From: Aralia elata
Lineage: Eukaryota; Streptophyta; Magnoliopsida; Apiales; Araliaceae
Length of the DNA: 64,000 bases
Direction of reading: 5' to 3'
Assembly: GCA_034770075.1 (NCBI GenBank)
Contig: CM068377.1
Coordinates: 58,770,275 to 58,834,274 of the forward strand
The notes under the pieces were generated by a model. It searched no databases. It had not been told where the DNA came from and saw nothing but the letters and a program-made list of their open reading frames with translations. Below, in pieces: positions 1 to 11,876 of the stretch (positions are counted from its first letter, which is position 1; every line of letters begins with the position of its first letter). The position numbers were made by a program, and so were the translations under genes.

Positions 1-1508
1 TAATATGTATTCAAGAAGATGGGTGTTGGCGAAACCCTAGTTTTATCTCTATAGAAATTGTAAGTACTCTCCCAAATCTTATGGAAGCGTATCTCACCCT
101 AATCTATAATAAGACTCCTCTTATTTATAGATGTAGGCAACCCTCCTAAACTATTTAGGAATAGGGTTTTATTTTAATTAAACTCTTTTAATTAATTAAA
201 ATCTTAATCCAATTAGGAATTTATGAAAGCACTTTTATTAATTAATTCTCAAACCCTTTTAAAAATTAAATAATAATAATAGTAATAATAATAATAAGAC
301 TCCTCTTATTAATTTATATTTAATATTTCTAAAATATTAAATAATAAATATTAAGTTATTTAATTTATTCTATCACCATAGATTAAATTAAATATACTTA
401 ACTTATTATTACGATTATGTCATTTACTTCTTAAATAAATATTTTTCTTTTTTTGGTGTGACCCTTTAGTTTCTTCATATTAAATCGGTTGTGAATAAAT
501 CAATTAGAACAATTCTAATCTTATTTAAATAAATAAATTAAAGTATTTAATTCATTTAATTAAATAATATTTATTCTACAATAAGGTAAGCCCCTTAGCG
601 ATCATCGACTTTCCAGATAATATAGATTTCAACATTAATCACAAAAAAACCTTTTAGTGAATAGTTACCGTACAATTCGATCTTTCTACCAAACAATGTC
701 CCAATTAAATATAAGACATGGAATTACTGTCAAGTCTTATTTTATTTAATTATATGTATTTTGATTCTCAAATGCACAACTCTGATAATGCAAATTAGAA
801 ACTCATTTCTAATTTCATGTCGCCTTGGCCAAGGACTACTGAGTTGTCATTTATCGAATCACATAGGACATTCTCATCTTTTACTAGATGTGGTAGATTC
901 TTTATTGACCATTCCCCTATCTCTATGTACAACTTATTATACCTAAGCATACCCTTTAATATACCCTAACGATCTTAAGGGACCTGTCAAAGTATAACTC
1001 ATCATGCACAGGATACTATGATGATCTCAAATCCAATGATTACTTGTACTACTATCACTAAAAGAATTCCGATTGACAGGCAAGTAAAACTTCATTAGGT
1101 ATTCCTTCAGCGAGTCACGTTCAGTGAACTTATTCTCTAATAAGCACCTACATACTTGTTTTAATGTCTCCACACAAATGATTATGAGATTAATCACCCT
1201 CTTCCTAAGAGCAAGCAAAGTATGCACCAATCTATCCGAATTCACTAATCCCCTTTTAGTAATCCAACGATTAGGAACGATTTTAGTTTTAAGCTTTCTA
1301 AGAATTTAGATCTCATTAGCATGATCATCATCATGATTTTAAAAGTATTACTCAAAACTATGAGTTTATCACATATAATATAACAGCACCATGTAGATAA
1401 AGTAAAATGTCTTTAATAAATTATTTCTTTTATTAATAAATGAATAAGATTACAAAGTATATGTTACATCATATCAAATATGATTGGCTTGTGTGCATAC
1501 TACTTTCA
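1..1508 (-). repeat. Copia LTR, cut by the window edge
   Basis: This stretch matches, with scattered differences, the LTR pair at 31839-33668 and 56810-58618. It lacks only the ~300 bp beyond the window edge. It ends at 1508 with the family terminus ...CTACTTTCA, followed directly by SIRE-like coding sequence. In the other copies the same terminus is the 5' end of the LTR in minus orientation. Since no PPT follows, this is either the 5' LTR of an element running left out of the window or a solo LTR. A TATA-type motif in minus sense (TATAAATA) lies at 122-129. No real reading frame is present. Confidence 0.85.
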
Positions 1509-1622
1509 CATGTCTTGCATGGTCTTTCTTTGACGAAGCTAAGTTTGGGCAGACCTTTCACTAGATCCTTAGAGACAAGCTTTGACATGTTCTTGAAGTT
1601 TAGGTGGGACAATCTTTGATGC
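1509..1622 (-). pseudogene. Copia GAG-pre-integrase fragment
   Basis: Minus-strand translation gives the pre-integrase pattern H-x-R-L-S-H-L-N-F-x-N-M...L-V-x-G-L-P...C-x-x-C. This is the histidine/cysteine zinc-binding segment that opens the Copia integrase region. It is about 38 codons. It is cut at 1508 by an LTR of another Copia family and at 1623 by the Athila-like element; its upstream partner, the protease, resumes on the far side at 14416. It is the tail of the SIRE-like pol and cannot be functional. Confidence 0.75.
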
Positions 1623-1801
1623 TGATGAGTAGGTTTCATACCTACAAATTGGATACCAATTGACTGCATTATTGTTTAAATCCTTGAGTTTTAGTTACTT
1701 TTCATGTGTTTTCTGTGTTTTTGTAGGTATTTTGCATTTGGAACCAAAGTTGATGGGAATTGAGTACTGAAGAAGCCAAAGTCAGAAGTGCTGAAGAACT
1801 G

Positions 1802-1925
1802 TGCGGCCGCACCGATATTGTGAAGGGAAGTAGCGCGCGCGCGCTGGGTGCCAGAATGGGGCTCTGTTGAAGGATTGCGCGGGCCCGCCGGATTTGTGTT
1901 AGGACCTAGCGCGGTCGCGCTAGGT
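1802..1925. repeat. GC-rich palindrome cluster in U3
   Basis: Four short inverted repeats lie in otherwise AT-rich DNA: GTGCGGCCGCAC (1801-1812), AGCGCGCGCGCGCT (1832-1845), CGGGCCCG (near 1881-1890) and CCTAGCGCGGTCGCGCTAGG (near 1905-1924). They lie 100-230 bp upstream of the TATA box. Confidence 0.9.
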
Positions 1926-2030
1926 CGGGAGTTGACCAAAGGCAGAAGTTTGACTTTTTAGTTTTGGACCAGAATTTGAGTTGTAATCAAATTTATTTCT
2001 TCTTTTTGCTTTTGGACGTTTAGTAGGTAT

Positions 2031-2039
2031 TATAAATAG
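2031..2039 (+). promoter_or_regulatory. TATA box of Athila-like 5' LTR
   Basis: TATAAATAG in the middle of the LTR, where the U3/R boundary is expected. The same motif is at 13431-13439 in the 3' LTR. Confidence 0.65.
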
Positions 2040-3015
2040 CTAGTTTTCAGTAGTTGATATTTTATCTATGAATTAAGAGACATAATCTTAATTTGTAATC
2101 AATTGGAGACTTGAAGCAACTTGGATAGCACGTAAGAGTTATTGTATGAGCTAAGGAGAGATTGGAGGCTACGATCAGAGTTTTATTTCTCTTCTCTATC
2201 TCTTAGTCTATAATTTTGAATGCTATTTAATTTGTAGATTATGGATTTTGGTTTAGCTATGAACTAATTTTCTTTTAAGATTGCAATGGATCTTATTGTG
2301 TAGTTTTTATCTAATATGTTTCCTGGTTAATTATTGATATTTATTTTCAGATTGTCTATTATGATTTATGCTTAATTGCTTAATTACCTGGCCAGTAATT
2401 ATCGTGATAATCTATATGAAATTGAGAGATAGATTATAGGTTTAGATCTGATCATATTAGCATGTGATTATGTTTTCTACTTACGTTTGGGACTCATAAT
2501 TTGTGTTTAGGATAGAGATATACTTACACACCGTATATAATCTGAAAGGAACCTGAGCTTCAAATCCTTTTTAATTGTAATTCACATAGAGATATAGTGA
2601 ATTGGTTATATAGGGAATTCAACTTAATGCTAACCTTTGTAGATTTGAGTTGATTTGTCTAAATTACATTGAGAAGTGGTTTTAGATATTGATGAGTTCC
2701 TCATTAACAATCTGAATTACTTATCATAATTTAATAGGAAGTATATAGATTTAAATGAAGCAATAAGTGAAATTATAATCTTAAGTTTCTAATAATATCT
2801 GTTTTCGAAATTTATTTACTTAGTTTTATTAAAATTCTCAAACCAACACACAATTGATCTCTTGTTTAATTTAATTGAGTTAGTATAGAACTTATTTTTA
2901 TTATTATAAATTGCATACTTTCCTCGTGAGAACGATACTCTACTTACTCTTTCTTACTTGTGGACTGCGTATACTTGCGTATTTTTGCTAGTATAGATTT
3001 AGGCAAACAAGTTTT

Positions 3016-3033
3016 TGGCGTCGTTGCCAGGGA
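3016..3033 (+). other. Primer binding site (tRNA-Asp type)
   Basis: TGGCGTCGTTGCCAGGGA begins 7 bp after the LTR end. It is close to the PBS TGGCGCCGTTGCCGGGGA used by Athila and related elements, with two differences. Confidence 0.8.
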
Positions 3034-3146
3034 AATTTTTGTGTTTATAATTTTTAATTATCAGTCTAATTGATTTAATTTTTGTTAAACAACATTCACT
3101 TTTATTTTTTCTTTTATTTTCTTTTTCAGGTAATTCTGGTTCGTTT

Positions 3147-4538
3147 ATGCAAACTAGATCAAAACAACCGGAACTTGTGCAGTGTGAGGACGATCTTGAA
3201 AACAAGTTATGCCAGTTGAGGAAATTCTGCAAAGAGACAATTGAGAAAGTGAACATGGATAACGAAGAGCAGAAATCATTGAGGGAATATGCCATACCTA
3301 AGATAGATAAGATCAAGTCAAGCATCACGAGGCCAGCTATCACTACAAACACTTTTGAGATTAAACCGGGAACAATTCAGATGATCCAGAATTCGGTGCA
3401 GTTTGGGGGATTGGCCACTGATAATCCGAATGAACATTTGGTGAGCTTCCTTGAGATTTGTGATACATTCAAATATCACAATGTTTCGGATGATGCGGTC
3501 AGACTACGTCTATTCCCATTCACTCTGAGGGATAAAGCAAAGAGTTGGTTGCACTCGCTACCGCCGGGATCCATCACGACTTGGGATGACTTAGCTCAGA
3601 AATTTCTTACGAAATTCTTTCCACCGGCTAAAACTGCTAAATTGAGGAACGAGATTTCTACTTATGAGCAACAACATGGAGAGTCACTGTATGAGACTTG
3701 GGAGAGGTTCAAGGACTTATTGAGAAGATGCCCACACCATGGACTACCCAAGTGGCTACAGGTTCAGACGTTCTACAATGGGTTAAGTAGTAATACTCGA
3801 TCCAGCATAGATGCAGCCGCGGGAGGAACACTTATGGATAAAAAGTTTGATGAGGCTTATGAACTATTAGAGATAATGGCTACCAACAATTATCAATGGC
3901 CGACTTCCAGAATGAATCAACAAAAGGTAGCCGGGGTATTAGAGGTTGACGCAGTCACAACATTAACAGCTCAAATGGCAGCTATGTCTAAGAAGATTGA
4001 TGCTATAGCAGAGTTGAAAACTTAACAAGTTGCTTATGTTTGTGAGCTATGCGCGGGATCACATCATACAGATTATTGTCCCATTAATCCTGAAGCAGTG
4101 TAGTTTGTAGGTAGCTACCAAGGACCACCAAACCCTTACCAAAACACTTACAATCTGGGGTGGAGAAATCATCTGGGTTTCTCTTGGAGCAACAATACAC
4201 AGGCTCAAAATCAAGCTCCAAGACTACAGAATCCCCCAGGTTTTCAAAATCAAGTTCCACAACAGGCAGAGAAGAAACCAAGTTTGGAGGACTGCTTGAC
4301 AAAATTTATTACAGCTTCTGAGAGGAGAATGAATGATCAGGATAAGCTGTTAAACCAAGTAGATATGAATGTGAAAAGTCAGGTGGTGTCGATTAGAAAT
4401 CTAGAGAATCCGTTGGGACAGTTAGCTCATGTTTTGAATAGTCAACCCCAAGGAGCATTCCCAAGTGATACTGAAGTTAATCCGAAAAGAGATGGGAAGG
4501 AACAATGCCAAGCTGTCACTTTGAGAAGCGAAAAATAG
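3147..4538 (+). pseudogene. Athila-like gag
   Basis: Capsid/nucleocapsid protein that would pack element RNA into cytoplasmic particles. The frame opens at MQTRSKQPEL. Around residues 95-220 it has the retrotransposon Gag core: LRLFPFTLRDKAKSWLHSLP, then FLTKFFP, then ETWERFKDLLRRCPHHG. A zinc knuckle of the type CELC...H...C follows at about 4051-4089. In-frame stops at 4023-4025, near 4102 and at 4536 break the frame, but homology runs through them to the conserved AVTLRS motif at the end. A leader of about 110 bp separates it from the PBS. Broken, so not translated as a whole. Confidence 0.85.
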
Positions 4539-4692
4539 TTACTGCCAACAGGCTCGGCCGCGCCTGAAATGTATGGGGACGCAGCGCGGGCTGCACCCAC
4601 CAGAAATTAAAACGGCAGAACTTTTAAAGGAGGAATGAAAGAAGTCTGAAATTGAGCAAAAAGAAAAAGAAAAGGAATAAACAGCACCACCA
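4539..4692 (+). other. GC-rich gag-pol linker
   Basis: Low-complexity linker between the gag tail and the protease region. It includes GC-rich words such as CTCGGCCGCGCC and GCAGCGCGGGCTGC (4550-4600), resembling the LTR palindromes, and then a Lys/Glu-rich stretch. No intact frame. Confidence 0.5.
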
Positions 4693-5717
4693 ATGACATA
4701 TCCCCCAGTCCCATATCCACAAAGACTTCAGAAACAGAAGAAAGATAAGCAATTCTCTAAGTTCCTCGAAATTTTTAGAAAGTTACAAATTAACATACCA
4801 TTTACGGAGGCTTTAGAGCAGATGCCGAGTTACGCTAAGTTTATGAAGGGAATCTTGTCAAGGAAGAAAAACTGGAGGACTATGAAATAGTAGCTTTAAC
4901 TGAAGAATGTAGTGTTGTGCTCTAAAAGAAATTGCCACCAAAGTTGAAAGATCCTGGCAGCTTTACTATTCTTTGCACTATTGGTAACTTGTCATTTAAC
5001 AAATGTTTTTGTGATTTGGGAGCTAGTATCAACCTTATGCCATTATCGATATACTCTCAGTTGGGTTTACCTGCACCAAAACCTACAAACATCTCTCTTC
5101 AGCTGGCAGATAGGTCTGTTACATACCCGAGAGGAATTGTGGAGGACATACTTGTTAAAGTTGATAAGTTCATATTTCCAGCTGATTTCATCATATTGGA
5201 TTATGAAGAAGATAAGGACATTCCTATCATACTTGGGAGACCATTCTTAGCAACCGATAGAACACTCATTGACGTGCGGAAAGGAGAATTAACTATGAGA
5301 GTTCAAGACCAAGAAGTAAAGTTCAATGTGTTTAAGGCTATGAGATTTCCTACGGACGAAGAGGGGTGTTTCAGAATAGATATGGTGAAAAAAGTCGTGG
5401 ATGATGAATTTTTGAAGCTGATGATTAGGGATCCATTGGAGACTACCTTGTTAGGGGAGGATGATTTAGATGATGCTGAGATTATTGATTATCTTCAGAG
5501 GTTGGATGCATTACCTAGGGTACACCGATTCAAAATCATGTTTGAACCATTAAAAAGCACAGAGCAACCCTTTGAGCGATTGAAGTTATCTCTAGAAATA
5601 CCCCCAACACTTGAGCTTAAACCACTACCTAATCATCTCAGGTATGCTTATTTGGGTGAATCATCTATTTTGCCTGTTATCATTGCATCTGTACTTAACG
5701 AATTGCAGGAAAGTTAG
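4693..5717 (+). pseudogene. Athila-like pol: linker and aspartic protease
   Basis: The first part (4693-4890) is the proline-rich linker PPVPYPQR... with LQINIPFTEALEQMPSYAKF, usual before the Athila/Tat protease. After a stop at 4888 the protease frame is open from 4932 to 5717. The active-site segment is CDLGASINLMPLS near 5015, the D-x-G-A form normal for this lineage. The flap/C-terminal core includes IPIILGRPFLAT, and the segment ends with KPLPNHLRYAYLG, which precedes RT. The protease would cut the Gag-Pol polyprotein. Stops on both sides prevent a full-length product. Confidence 0.85.
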
Positions 5718-7120
5718 TTGATACGAGTTCTTCGGGAGTACAAATCGACAATTGGTTAGACCATCGTGGACATTAAAGGAATTAGCCCCTCATTTTGTAT
5801 GCATAAGATCCTTTTGAAAGACGATGCCAAACCAATAATTGAGCAAAAAAGGAGGTTGAACCCAATCATGAAAGACGTGGTGAAAAAGGAAATTTTGAAG
5901 TGGCTTGATGCATGTATCATTTACCCCATCTCTGATAGTAGTTGGGTGAGTCCAGTACAGTGCGTGCCTAAAAAGGGTGGTATAACGGTTGTGGAGAAAG
6001 AAAATAATGAATTGAAACCGACAAGGACAGTGACCGGATGGAGGGTTTGTATGGACTACCGAAAACCAAACAAAGTAGCCCGCAAGGATCATTTCCTCTA
6101 CCCTTCATTGATCAGATGTTAGATAGACTGGCTGGACACGAGTTTTATTGCTTGTTGGATGGTTATTCAGGCTATAATCAAATAGTGATTACCCCCGAAG
6201 ACCATAAAAAGACTACCTTCATTTGTCCTTATGGTACTTTCGCTTTTAGAAGGATGTCTTTTGGATTATGTAATGCACCAGCGACGTTCCAAAGATGTAT
6301 GATGGCTATTTTCTCAGATATGGTCGAACGCAATATGGAGGTATTCATGGATGATTTTTCAGTGTTTGGTGATTCCTTTAATAGTTGTTTGGAAAATCTG
6401 GTACTGGTTTTGAAAAGATGCGTGGAAACCAATTTAGTGCTCAATTAGGAAAAATGCCACTTTATGGTGCAAGAGGGGATCATTCTTGGGCACAAGGTGT
6501 CGTCAAAAGGGTTAGAGGTAGATCAAGCTAAACTGGAGACAATTGAAAATCTACCTCCACCAACTACAGTTAAGTGGATACGAAGCTTCTTGGGACACGC
6601 CAGGTTTTATAGGAGATTCATAAATCATAAAGGACTTTTCTAAAATCTCTAAGCCTTTATGCAGTCTATTGGAGAAAGATGTTCCATTCAAGTTTGACGA
6701 TGAATGTTTGACGGCTTTTGAGGTGTTGAAGAAGAAATTGACCACAGCGCCTGTGATAGTAGCACCAGATTGGTCAATGTCGTTCGAGTTAATATGTGAT
6801 GCTAGCGACTATGTTATTGGGGATGTTCTGGGTCAATGAAAGGAAAAGGTTTTTCACGCCATCTATTATGCTAGCAAAACATTGTCTGATGCCCAACTCA
6901 ATTATACGACTACTGAGAAGGAGTTGCTAGCGGTAGTGTATGTTTTTGATAAATTTCGCTCATACTTAATCAGAACAAAAGTGGTGGTGTTCACGGATCA
7001 CTCAGTTATACGATATCTGATTTCGAAGAAAGATGCGAAGCCGAGGCTAATTAGAAGGATTCTTCTACTCTAGGAATTCGACTTGGAAATCCGGGATAGG
7101 AAGGGGACGGGAAATCAAGT
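5718..7120 (+). pseudogene. Athila-like pol: reverse transcriptase and RNase H
   Basis: RT copies the element RNA into DNA; RNase H removes the RNA strand. Blocks seen in order: VSPVQCVPKKGG, WRVCMDYRKPNK, then a +1 frameshift near 6090, LPFIDQMLDRLAGH, GYSGYNQI, TFAFRRMSFGLCNAPATFQRCM and the catalytic FMDD at 6344-6355. Stops follow at 6446 and near 6836, and an indel lies near 6630. RNase H blocks (SFELICDASDY, YYASKTL, TTTEKELLAVVY, VFTDH) run to about 7010. FMDD in place of YVDD is common in Athila-type elements. Clearly decayed. Confidence 0.85.
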
Positions 7121-8516
7121 GGCAGATCATCTATCGAGATTGGAGAACGAGGAACATGCAAAGAATGATAAAACAGTGATCAATGAATACTTCCCGGATG
7201 AACGATTGTTGGTGATAAACTCAAAGATTCCATGGTATGCAGATTTTGTCAATTATTTAGTAAGCAACATATATCCCCTAGATTTGACAAATCAGCAGAA
7301 GAAGAAGTTTTTACATGATATTAAGAGGTACATATGGGATGAGCCATTTTTATTCAAACAGTGCGCAGATCAGATTATACGATGGTGTATCCCTCAATGC
7401 GAAACAGATAGCATCTTACATCATTGTCATGACTCGTTATATGGAGGACACTATGGAGGTGAGAAAACAGCGGCCAAGGTTTTACAAGCAGGATTTTACT
7501 GGCCAACATTGTTCAAGGATGCCCATCAATTTGTATAGAGATGTGATAGATGCCAAAGGATGGGTAACATATCAAAACGTAATGAGATGCCCTTAAACAT
7601 GATCTTAGAAGTTGAAATTTTTGATGTTTGGGGTATTGATTTCATGGGTCCTTTCCCAAAATCCTTTAACAATGAATACATTCTACTGGCAGTGGATTAC
7701 GTGTCGAAATGGGTAGAAGCAATTGCTTTACCAATGAATGATGCCAAGGTGGTGTTGAAATTTCTCCAGAAAAACATATTTACAAGATTTGGCACACCGA
7801 GGGCAATCATTAGTGACCAAGAGAACCATTTTTGCAACAAATCTTTCATAGCTCTCTTGGCCAAATATGGAGTTAGCATAGAATTGCAACCGCTTACCAT
7901 CCCCAAACAAGTGGCCAGGTAGAAGTTTCAAACAGAGAGGTGAAACGGATTCTTGAGAAGGTGGTGAATCCAAATCGGAAGGATTGGTCATTAAAGTTAG
8001 ATGACACTCTTTGGGCTTACCGGACTGCGTTTAAAACTCTGATTGGGATGTCACCATACCAGCTTGTGTACGGTAAAGCATGTCATCTCCCAGTTGAACT
8101 TGAGCATAAAGCATATTGGGCTATCAGGAAATTGAATTTTGATCTACAAGCTACAGGTGAAAAGAGACTATTACAGGTCAATGAACTGGATGAATTCCGC
8201 TTGCAAGCCTATGAAAATGCCAGAATCTACAAAGAGAAAACTAAAAATGGCACGATCAAAAGATCATACAAAGAAAGTTTGAACCGGGGCAAGCGGTGTT
8301 GCTATACAATTCTAGACTAAGATTGTTTCCTGGGAAGCTAAAATCAAGATGGTCGGGCCCATACATTATACAATAAGTCTTCCCGCATGGTGCAGTCGAG
8401 ATAGCTAGGACTGCGTCGGACGAGCCATTCAAAGTCAACGGACAACGCTTAAAGCATTATTGGGGTGGTGACTACGATTTCCAGAAATCCTCAGTTATTC
8501 TCTCCAATCTGGAATG
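7121..8516 (+). pseudogene. Athila-like pol: integrase
   Basis: Would insert the cDNA into the host genome. The N-terminal zinc-binding module is ILHHCHDSLYGGHYGG followed by RCDRCQR, split by a stop near 7537. The catalytic core has the first Asp in WGIDFMGPFP (near 7632), the second in ISDQ (near 7810) and the Glu in frame-shifted sequence at 7922-7924 after a 1-bp shift. The core continues as DDTLWAYRTAFKTLIGMSPYQLVYGKACHLPVELEHKAYWA. The C-terminal domain (LRLFPGKLKSRWSGP...FKVNGQRLKHY) reads to about 8516 in a further shifted frame. Not functional. Confidence 0.85.
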
Positions 8517-8560
8517 AAACAGGGAGTAGTCAGGCTGAAAGACTTAAAATCAAGCGCTCA

Positions 8561-8576
8561 ATGGGAGGCAACCCAT
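8561..8576 (+). repeat. Conserved post-pol stem-loop ATGGGAGGCAACCCAT
   Basis: The perfect outer arms ATGGG/CCCAT enclose AGGCAA. The equivalent minus-sense motif (CTTGGGAGGCAACCCAAG) occurs at 19642-19659 in the pol-deleted Gypsy element, at the same relative position. Confidence 0.75.
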
Positions 8577-8839
8577 TTATTGTTTATTTTATGTTTTTAA
8601 TTGGAGTTAGAGTAGTTAATTTATTGTTTTAGGAGTATAATATGTGAACGTTGCCTTTGCAGGTTGCATCTTATCAAATTAGTGGTCATGCAGCCAGGAG
8701 AAAAAGAATAACAAAAGCAAGATGCAGGGCAGCGCGGCCGTGCAAGGATTACAAGGCAGAACGGGGCGGGCGCGCGGTCTACCAGAAGAAATTTTTGGTA
8801 CTCTGCCACTCCGGCGCGGGCGCGCCATTTTTGAACTAC
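8577..8839 (+). other. Spacer with GC-rich palindromic words
   Basis: Non-coding spacer between pol and the inserted solo LTR. GC-rich words CAGCGCGGCCGTGC, GCGGGCGCGCGG and GGCGCGGGCGCGCC occur at 8729-8826. The 5-bp TSD ACTAC closes it at 8835-8839. I see no gene. Confidence 0.6.
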
Positions 8840-10164
8840 TGGGAGCTGTCGTTTTACACTCCAAAATTAATACCTTACTAACACTCTACTAGCACAAAAC
8901 TTAGTATAATGACAAGCAAGGATCGATCCCACAGAGAAATGAATTAATCTTTTACTTATTCTAATATTCCTATTATTTCTATTAATGGGGGGATTTTGAG
9001 TTTGATTCACTAAACTAACAAAAGTAATTAAGAGTGATCAATAAATAAAAAGCTTCAGTTCTTCAGTTCAGTATCACCTCATCACAATCATGGAAAAGTC
9101 AAGTTTGATAATATTTACCCTTCAATGAGATTAATAACCCTAGATAACCGCAATCGCTAATTATCCGAAATTCTCCTTATGTGTAAATCTAATGTGACAA
9201 TCGCCTCAAGAGACCCTAACTATCATATAACCTAGAACTATCAATCTAGATTTAATATAACAGCAGCATGAATAATTAGAGAATTAGGTTATTCCAAGCA
9301 ACAATTACACAATCAGGAATTATTTAACTTGCCTTCTAATAATCTTAATAATATCCAAAAGCTTGTCCACAATCAAATACTATTAATCGCTACCTATGAT
9401 CAGATATAATATCGTTTGCTTAATACTATATCTTAATCTAGCAGATGATATTAATCAAATTAATTCAATTGGCCAAATCAAATCAAAAGATTAAATAACA
9501 TATAATCAGTTAAAACAGATTATTAGAATAAATCTCATGCAAGAAGGAATAAATAAATAAAACCTGATTAAACCATTAATTATGAAAAAGGTTTAACATC
9601 CCTTAGAACTGAAAGTAAGAGTTTAGCCTGACATGCCTTCAATCTCCTCCAATTAAGATTACAATTGTAGTTGTCAAGATGTCCCTAATAATAAACCAAA
9701 AATATCTATTTATAGTACTAAGATAATATCCTAAGTCTCTAAGAATTAAGAATCCAATCTGAAGTAGAAATCCTCAAAAATTACAAAAAGTCAAAGCTGG
9801 TCAAACTTGGTCAACGCCGCCTTTCTCGCCGGGGCGAGAATTTTATGCCTAAGTTTCTCGCCGGGGCGAGAACGAGCAGAAAGTTTTGGGCCGGGGCGAG
9901 CTCTGGATCAGCTGGGGCGAAAACGGGCAGAAGGTTTCTCGCCGGGGCGAGAAACTCCAATACAAAGTTCTCGCCGGGGCGAGAACCACAATTTTCCAAT
10001 TCTTCAACTTTTCTCGTTTTGGCTCCGATTTTCCATCTTTTTCTACTTTTGACTCTGAATCCTCCTGAAATCAATAAACAACCTAATAAGTGCATATACA
10101 CAATAAAACATGCAGTAAACTAAACATAAAGGAATGAAAATAAATGAATATTATGCACTTTTCG
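8840..10164 (-). mobile_element. Solo LTR of Gypsy family (same family as 17355-26087)
   Basis: It starts TGGGAGCTGTCG and ends ...TTATGCACTTTTCG, and is flanked by ACTAC at 8835-8839 and 10165-10169. It aligns along its length with the LTRs at 17355-18606 and 21943-26087. The terminal CA has become CG. There is no internal region, so it is a solo LTR left by LTR-LTR recombination. Its minus-sense TATA motif (TATAAATA) is at 9707-9714. It splits the Athila-like element between pol and its extra ORF. Confidence 0.88.
9823..9985. repeat. Array of CTCGCCGGGGCGAG hairpins
   Basis: Perfect copies lie at 9825-9838, 9857-9870, 9938-9951 and 9970-9983, with degenerate copies at about 9889-9902 and 9910-9922. 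Each can fold as CTCGCC/GGCGAG. In minus sense the array lies 110-280 bp upstream of the TATA motif. Confidence 0.9.
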
Positions 10165-10169
10165 ACTAC

Positions 10170-10748
10170 AAATCTGCGCGGGCGCACCACGACCTGGACA
10201 CGGATACTAAATTGGTTTAACCCGACCCGATTGTGCCCTACTTATTACTCCTTACCAGGCATTCGAACCTTCACTCCCATTCTGATCCAAATTCAATTTT
10301 TTTCCCCCACTCTCCTATTTCTAATCCAAACCAAATTTCATACATTCAAATCCAATCAAACTCTAACCTTCTCTTCCTAATCCTATACCCATTCACCTAT
10401 TGATTCTTCATCATAACCCTTTCTATCATCTTTTAAACCCTAATTTCCCCCCCTCATAATTTCTGTCAGTTATCTCCATAACCTCAACCTCTCTACTACT
10501 ATTCGTATGTTTCGACACTACCGTTCAGGAGAATTGGTGCACGATTGGGATTTCTTTGACCACGTTCCAAGTATTGGTATTTTCTTTTCAACTGCTTTCT
10601 ATTGAATTGGGTTATTTATATAATTGAAGTATAGCGAAAATTACTAGCACTTGGGATTTCTATATTAGGTTACATTGTTAAATTTCTGTGGTATTTGCTG
10701 AGCTTTTACATTGTGAGCAATATTTTAATGGCATGAAAGAGAGCTCGT
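10170..10748 (+). other. Leader region of the Athila extra ORF
   Basis: Pyrimidine-rich DNA (many CT/CCT runs at 10250-10500). It begins with a GC-rich word (GCGCGGGCGC, 10176-10185). A 5' leader intron is possible, for example GT near 10572 to AG near 10742, but I cannot confirm it. No reading frame looks real. Confidence 0.35.
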
Positions 10749-11876
10749 GTGGCGTCCTCATCGAGTAGTAGTGATGAGGAAATAGAGGCTAGGGATATGT
10801 TGGACAATCATCGGTTCGTGAATCTTTCAGCTCAACACAATTATTTGGATGTCTGGCTTGGAAAAAATTTTGTTGTGGAAAGAGGGTTGAAGCCTAATAA
10901 TGAAGATGGGATGATTAAGCGACAGATTATTGAGCATGGATGGGCATTATTTATTGAATCACCTATGCCAGCACCGATGGCGATTGTTCGTGAATTTTAT
11001 GCCAATGCACGTGAAACACAGAACGACATATCTTATGTGCGGGGCATGGAAGTGAGATATGATAAGAAAGCCATCAATAATTTGTATAGACTGCCTACAT
11101 TCCCTGAAGATGGTTCCGACTGGTTGGCCTACAAGAGTTCTGATATTGATTTGGATATGCTAGTTTCAGTGATGTGCAAGCCATGTACACAGTGGACTAC
11201 CAAAGTTGGAACTACCCAGAAACTCCACTTCCCACACACTGCTCTAAACCGTTACGCCAAGGCGTGGTATAGTTTCATATATGCGAGCATGCTTCCTACG
11301 AGGCATCAGAATGATGTTACAAAAGAACGAGCTATACTGCTATTTGGGATTCTCAAGGGCAAATCATTTGATGTGGAAGCCCTCATTTACTCATCCATGC
11401 TACGATCCATGCGAGGGAGTACCTCTGGAGGAATCCTACATGCTTCGATTGTTAGTCGTCTTTGTCTAGCAGCTGGGGTTACATGGGAGAACGAGACTTT
11501 ATTACTACCAATGAAGGATATTGATCATAATCACATCAAGAGGTATGTAGTATGGGATGGTGGCGAGTCTCATCCACGAGGACTTGGGTTTATTCTGAGA
11601 AATGAGGAAGACGAAGAAGAAGCAGAGGCTTCAGTACTAGTGATGCCTGCTATGTACGCACACCAGGAGAGGGATATGCGTCGTCTTCAAAGGAGGATGG
11701 ACTCTTTACATGCCGATTTCTGGGCTTATTCTACTTACTTTTCTGGAGCATTAATGCAGGCTTTCGATCAATTGGGTGTGCAAGATCAGTTTCCAATCTT
11801 TGGTTCCACAAGTTTTTACCCACCGCCTGATACTCCTCCCAAGCCTAGTGCGGGAGATGATGATGCTGCTACTTAG
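10749..11876 (+). CDS. Athila-type extra ORF, putative plant transposon protein
   Basis: An open frame of 375 codons on the element's coding strand between pol and the 3' LTR, where Athila-type elements keep an extra ORF of unknown function. The part RFVNLSAQHNYLDVWLGKN through VRGMEVRYDKKAINNLYRLP resembles the 'putative plant transposon protein' family (Pfam Transposase_32 type) found in such ORFs. It is mostly helical and soluble. I see no signal peptide or membrane segment, so it is not an obvious envelope protein. The tail is acidic (EEDEEEAEA) and then proline-rich. The frame opens with a GTG codon; the first ATG is at about 10797, so the original start may be lost. It is the only long protein in this element without an internal stop. 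Confidence 0.65.
   Translation: MASSSSSSDEEIEARDMLDNHRFVNLSAQHNYLDVWLGKNFVVERGLKPNNEDGMIKRQIIEHGWALFIESPMPAPMAIVREFYANARETQNDISYVRGMEVRYDKKAINNLYRLPTFPEDGSDWLAYKSSDIDLDMLVSVMCKPCTQWTTKVGTTQKLHFPHTALNRYAKAWYSFIYASMLPTRHQNDVTKERAILLFGILKGKSFDVEALIYSSMLRSMRGSTSGGILHASIVSRLCLAAGVTWENETLLLPMKDIDHNHIKRYVVWDGGESHPRGLGFILRNEEDEEEAEASVLVMPAMYAHQERDMRRLQRRMDSLHADFWAYSTYFSGALMQAFDQLGVQDQFPIFGSTSFYPPPDTPPKPSAGDDDAAT

Larger units (their letters stand above)
1623..3009 (+). repeat. 5' LTR of Athila-like element
   Basis: Nearly identical to 13023-14410. It carries a GC-palindrome cluster (1802-1925) and a TATA box (2031-2039). The antisense reading frames in both LTR copies are shadows of the repeat. Confidence 0.93.
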
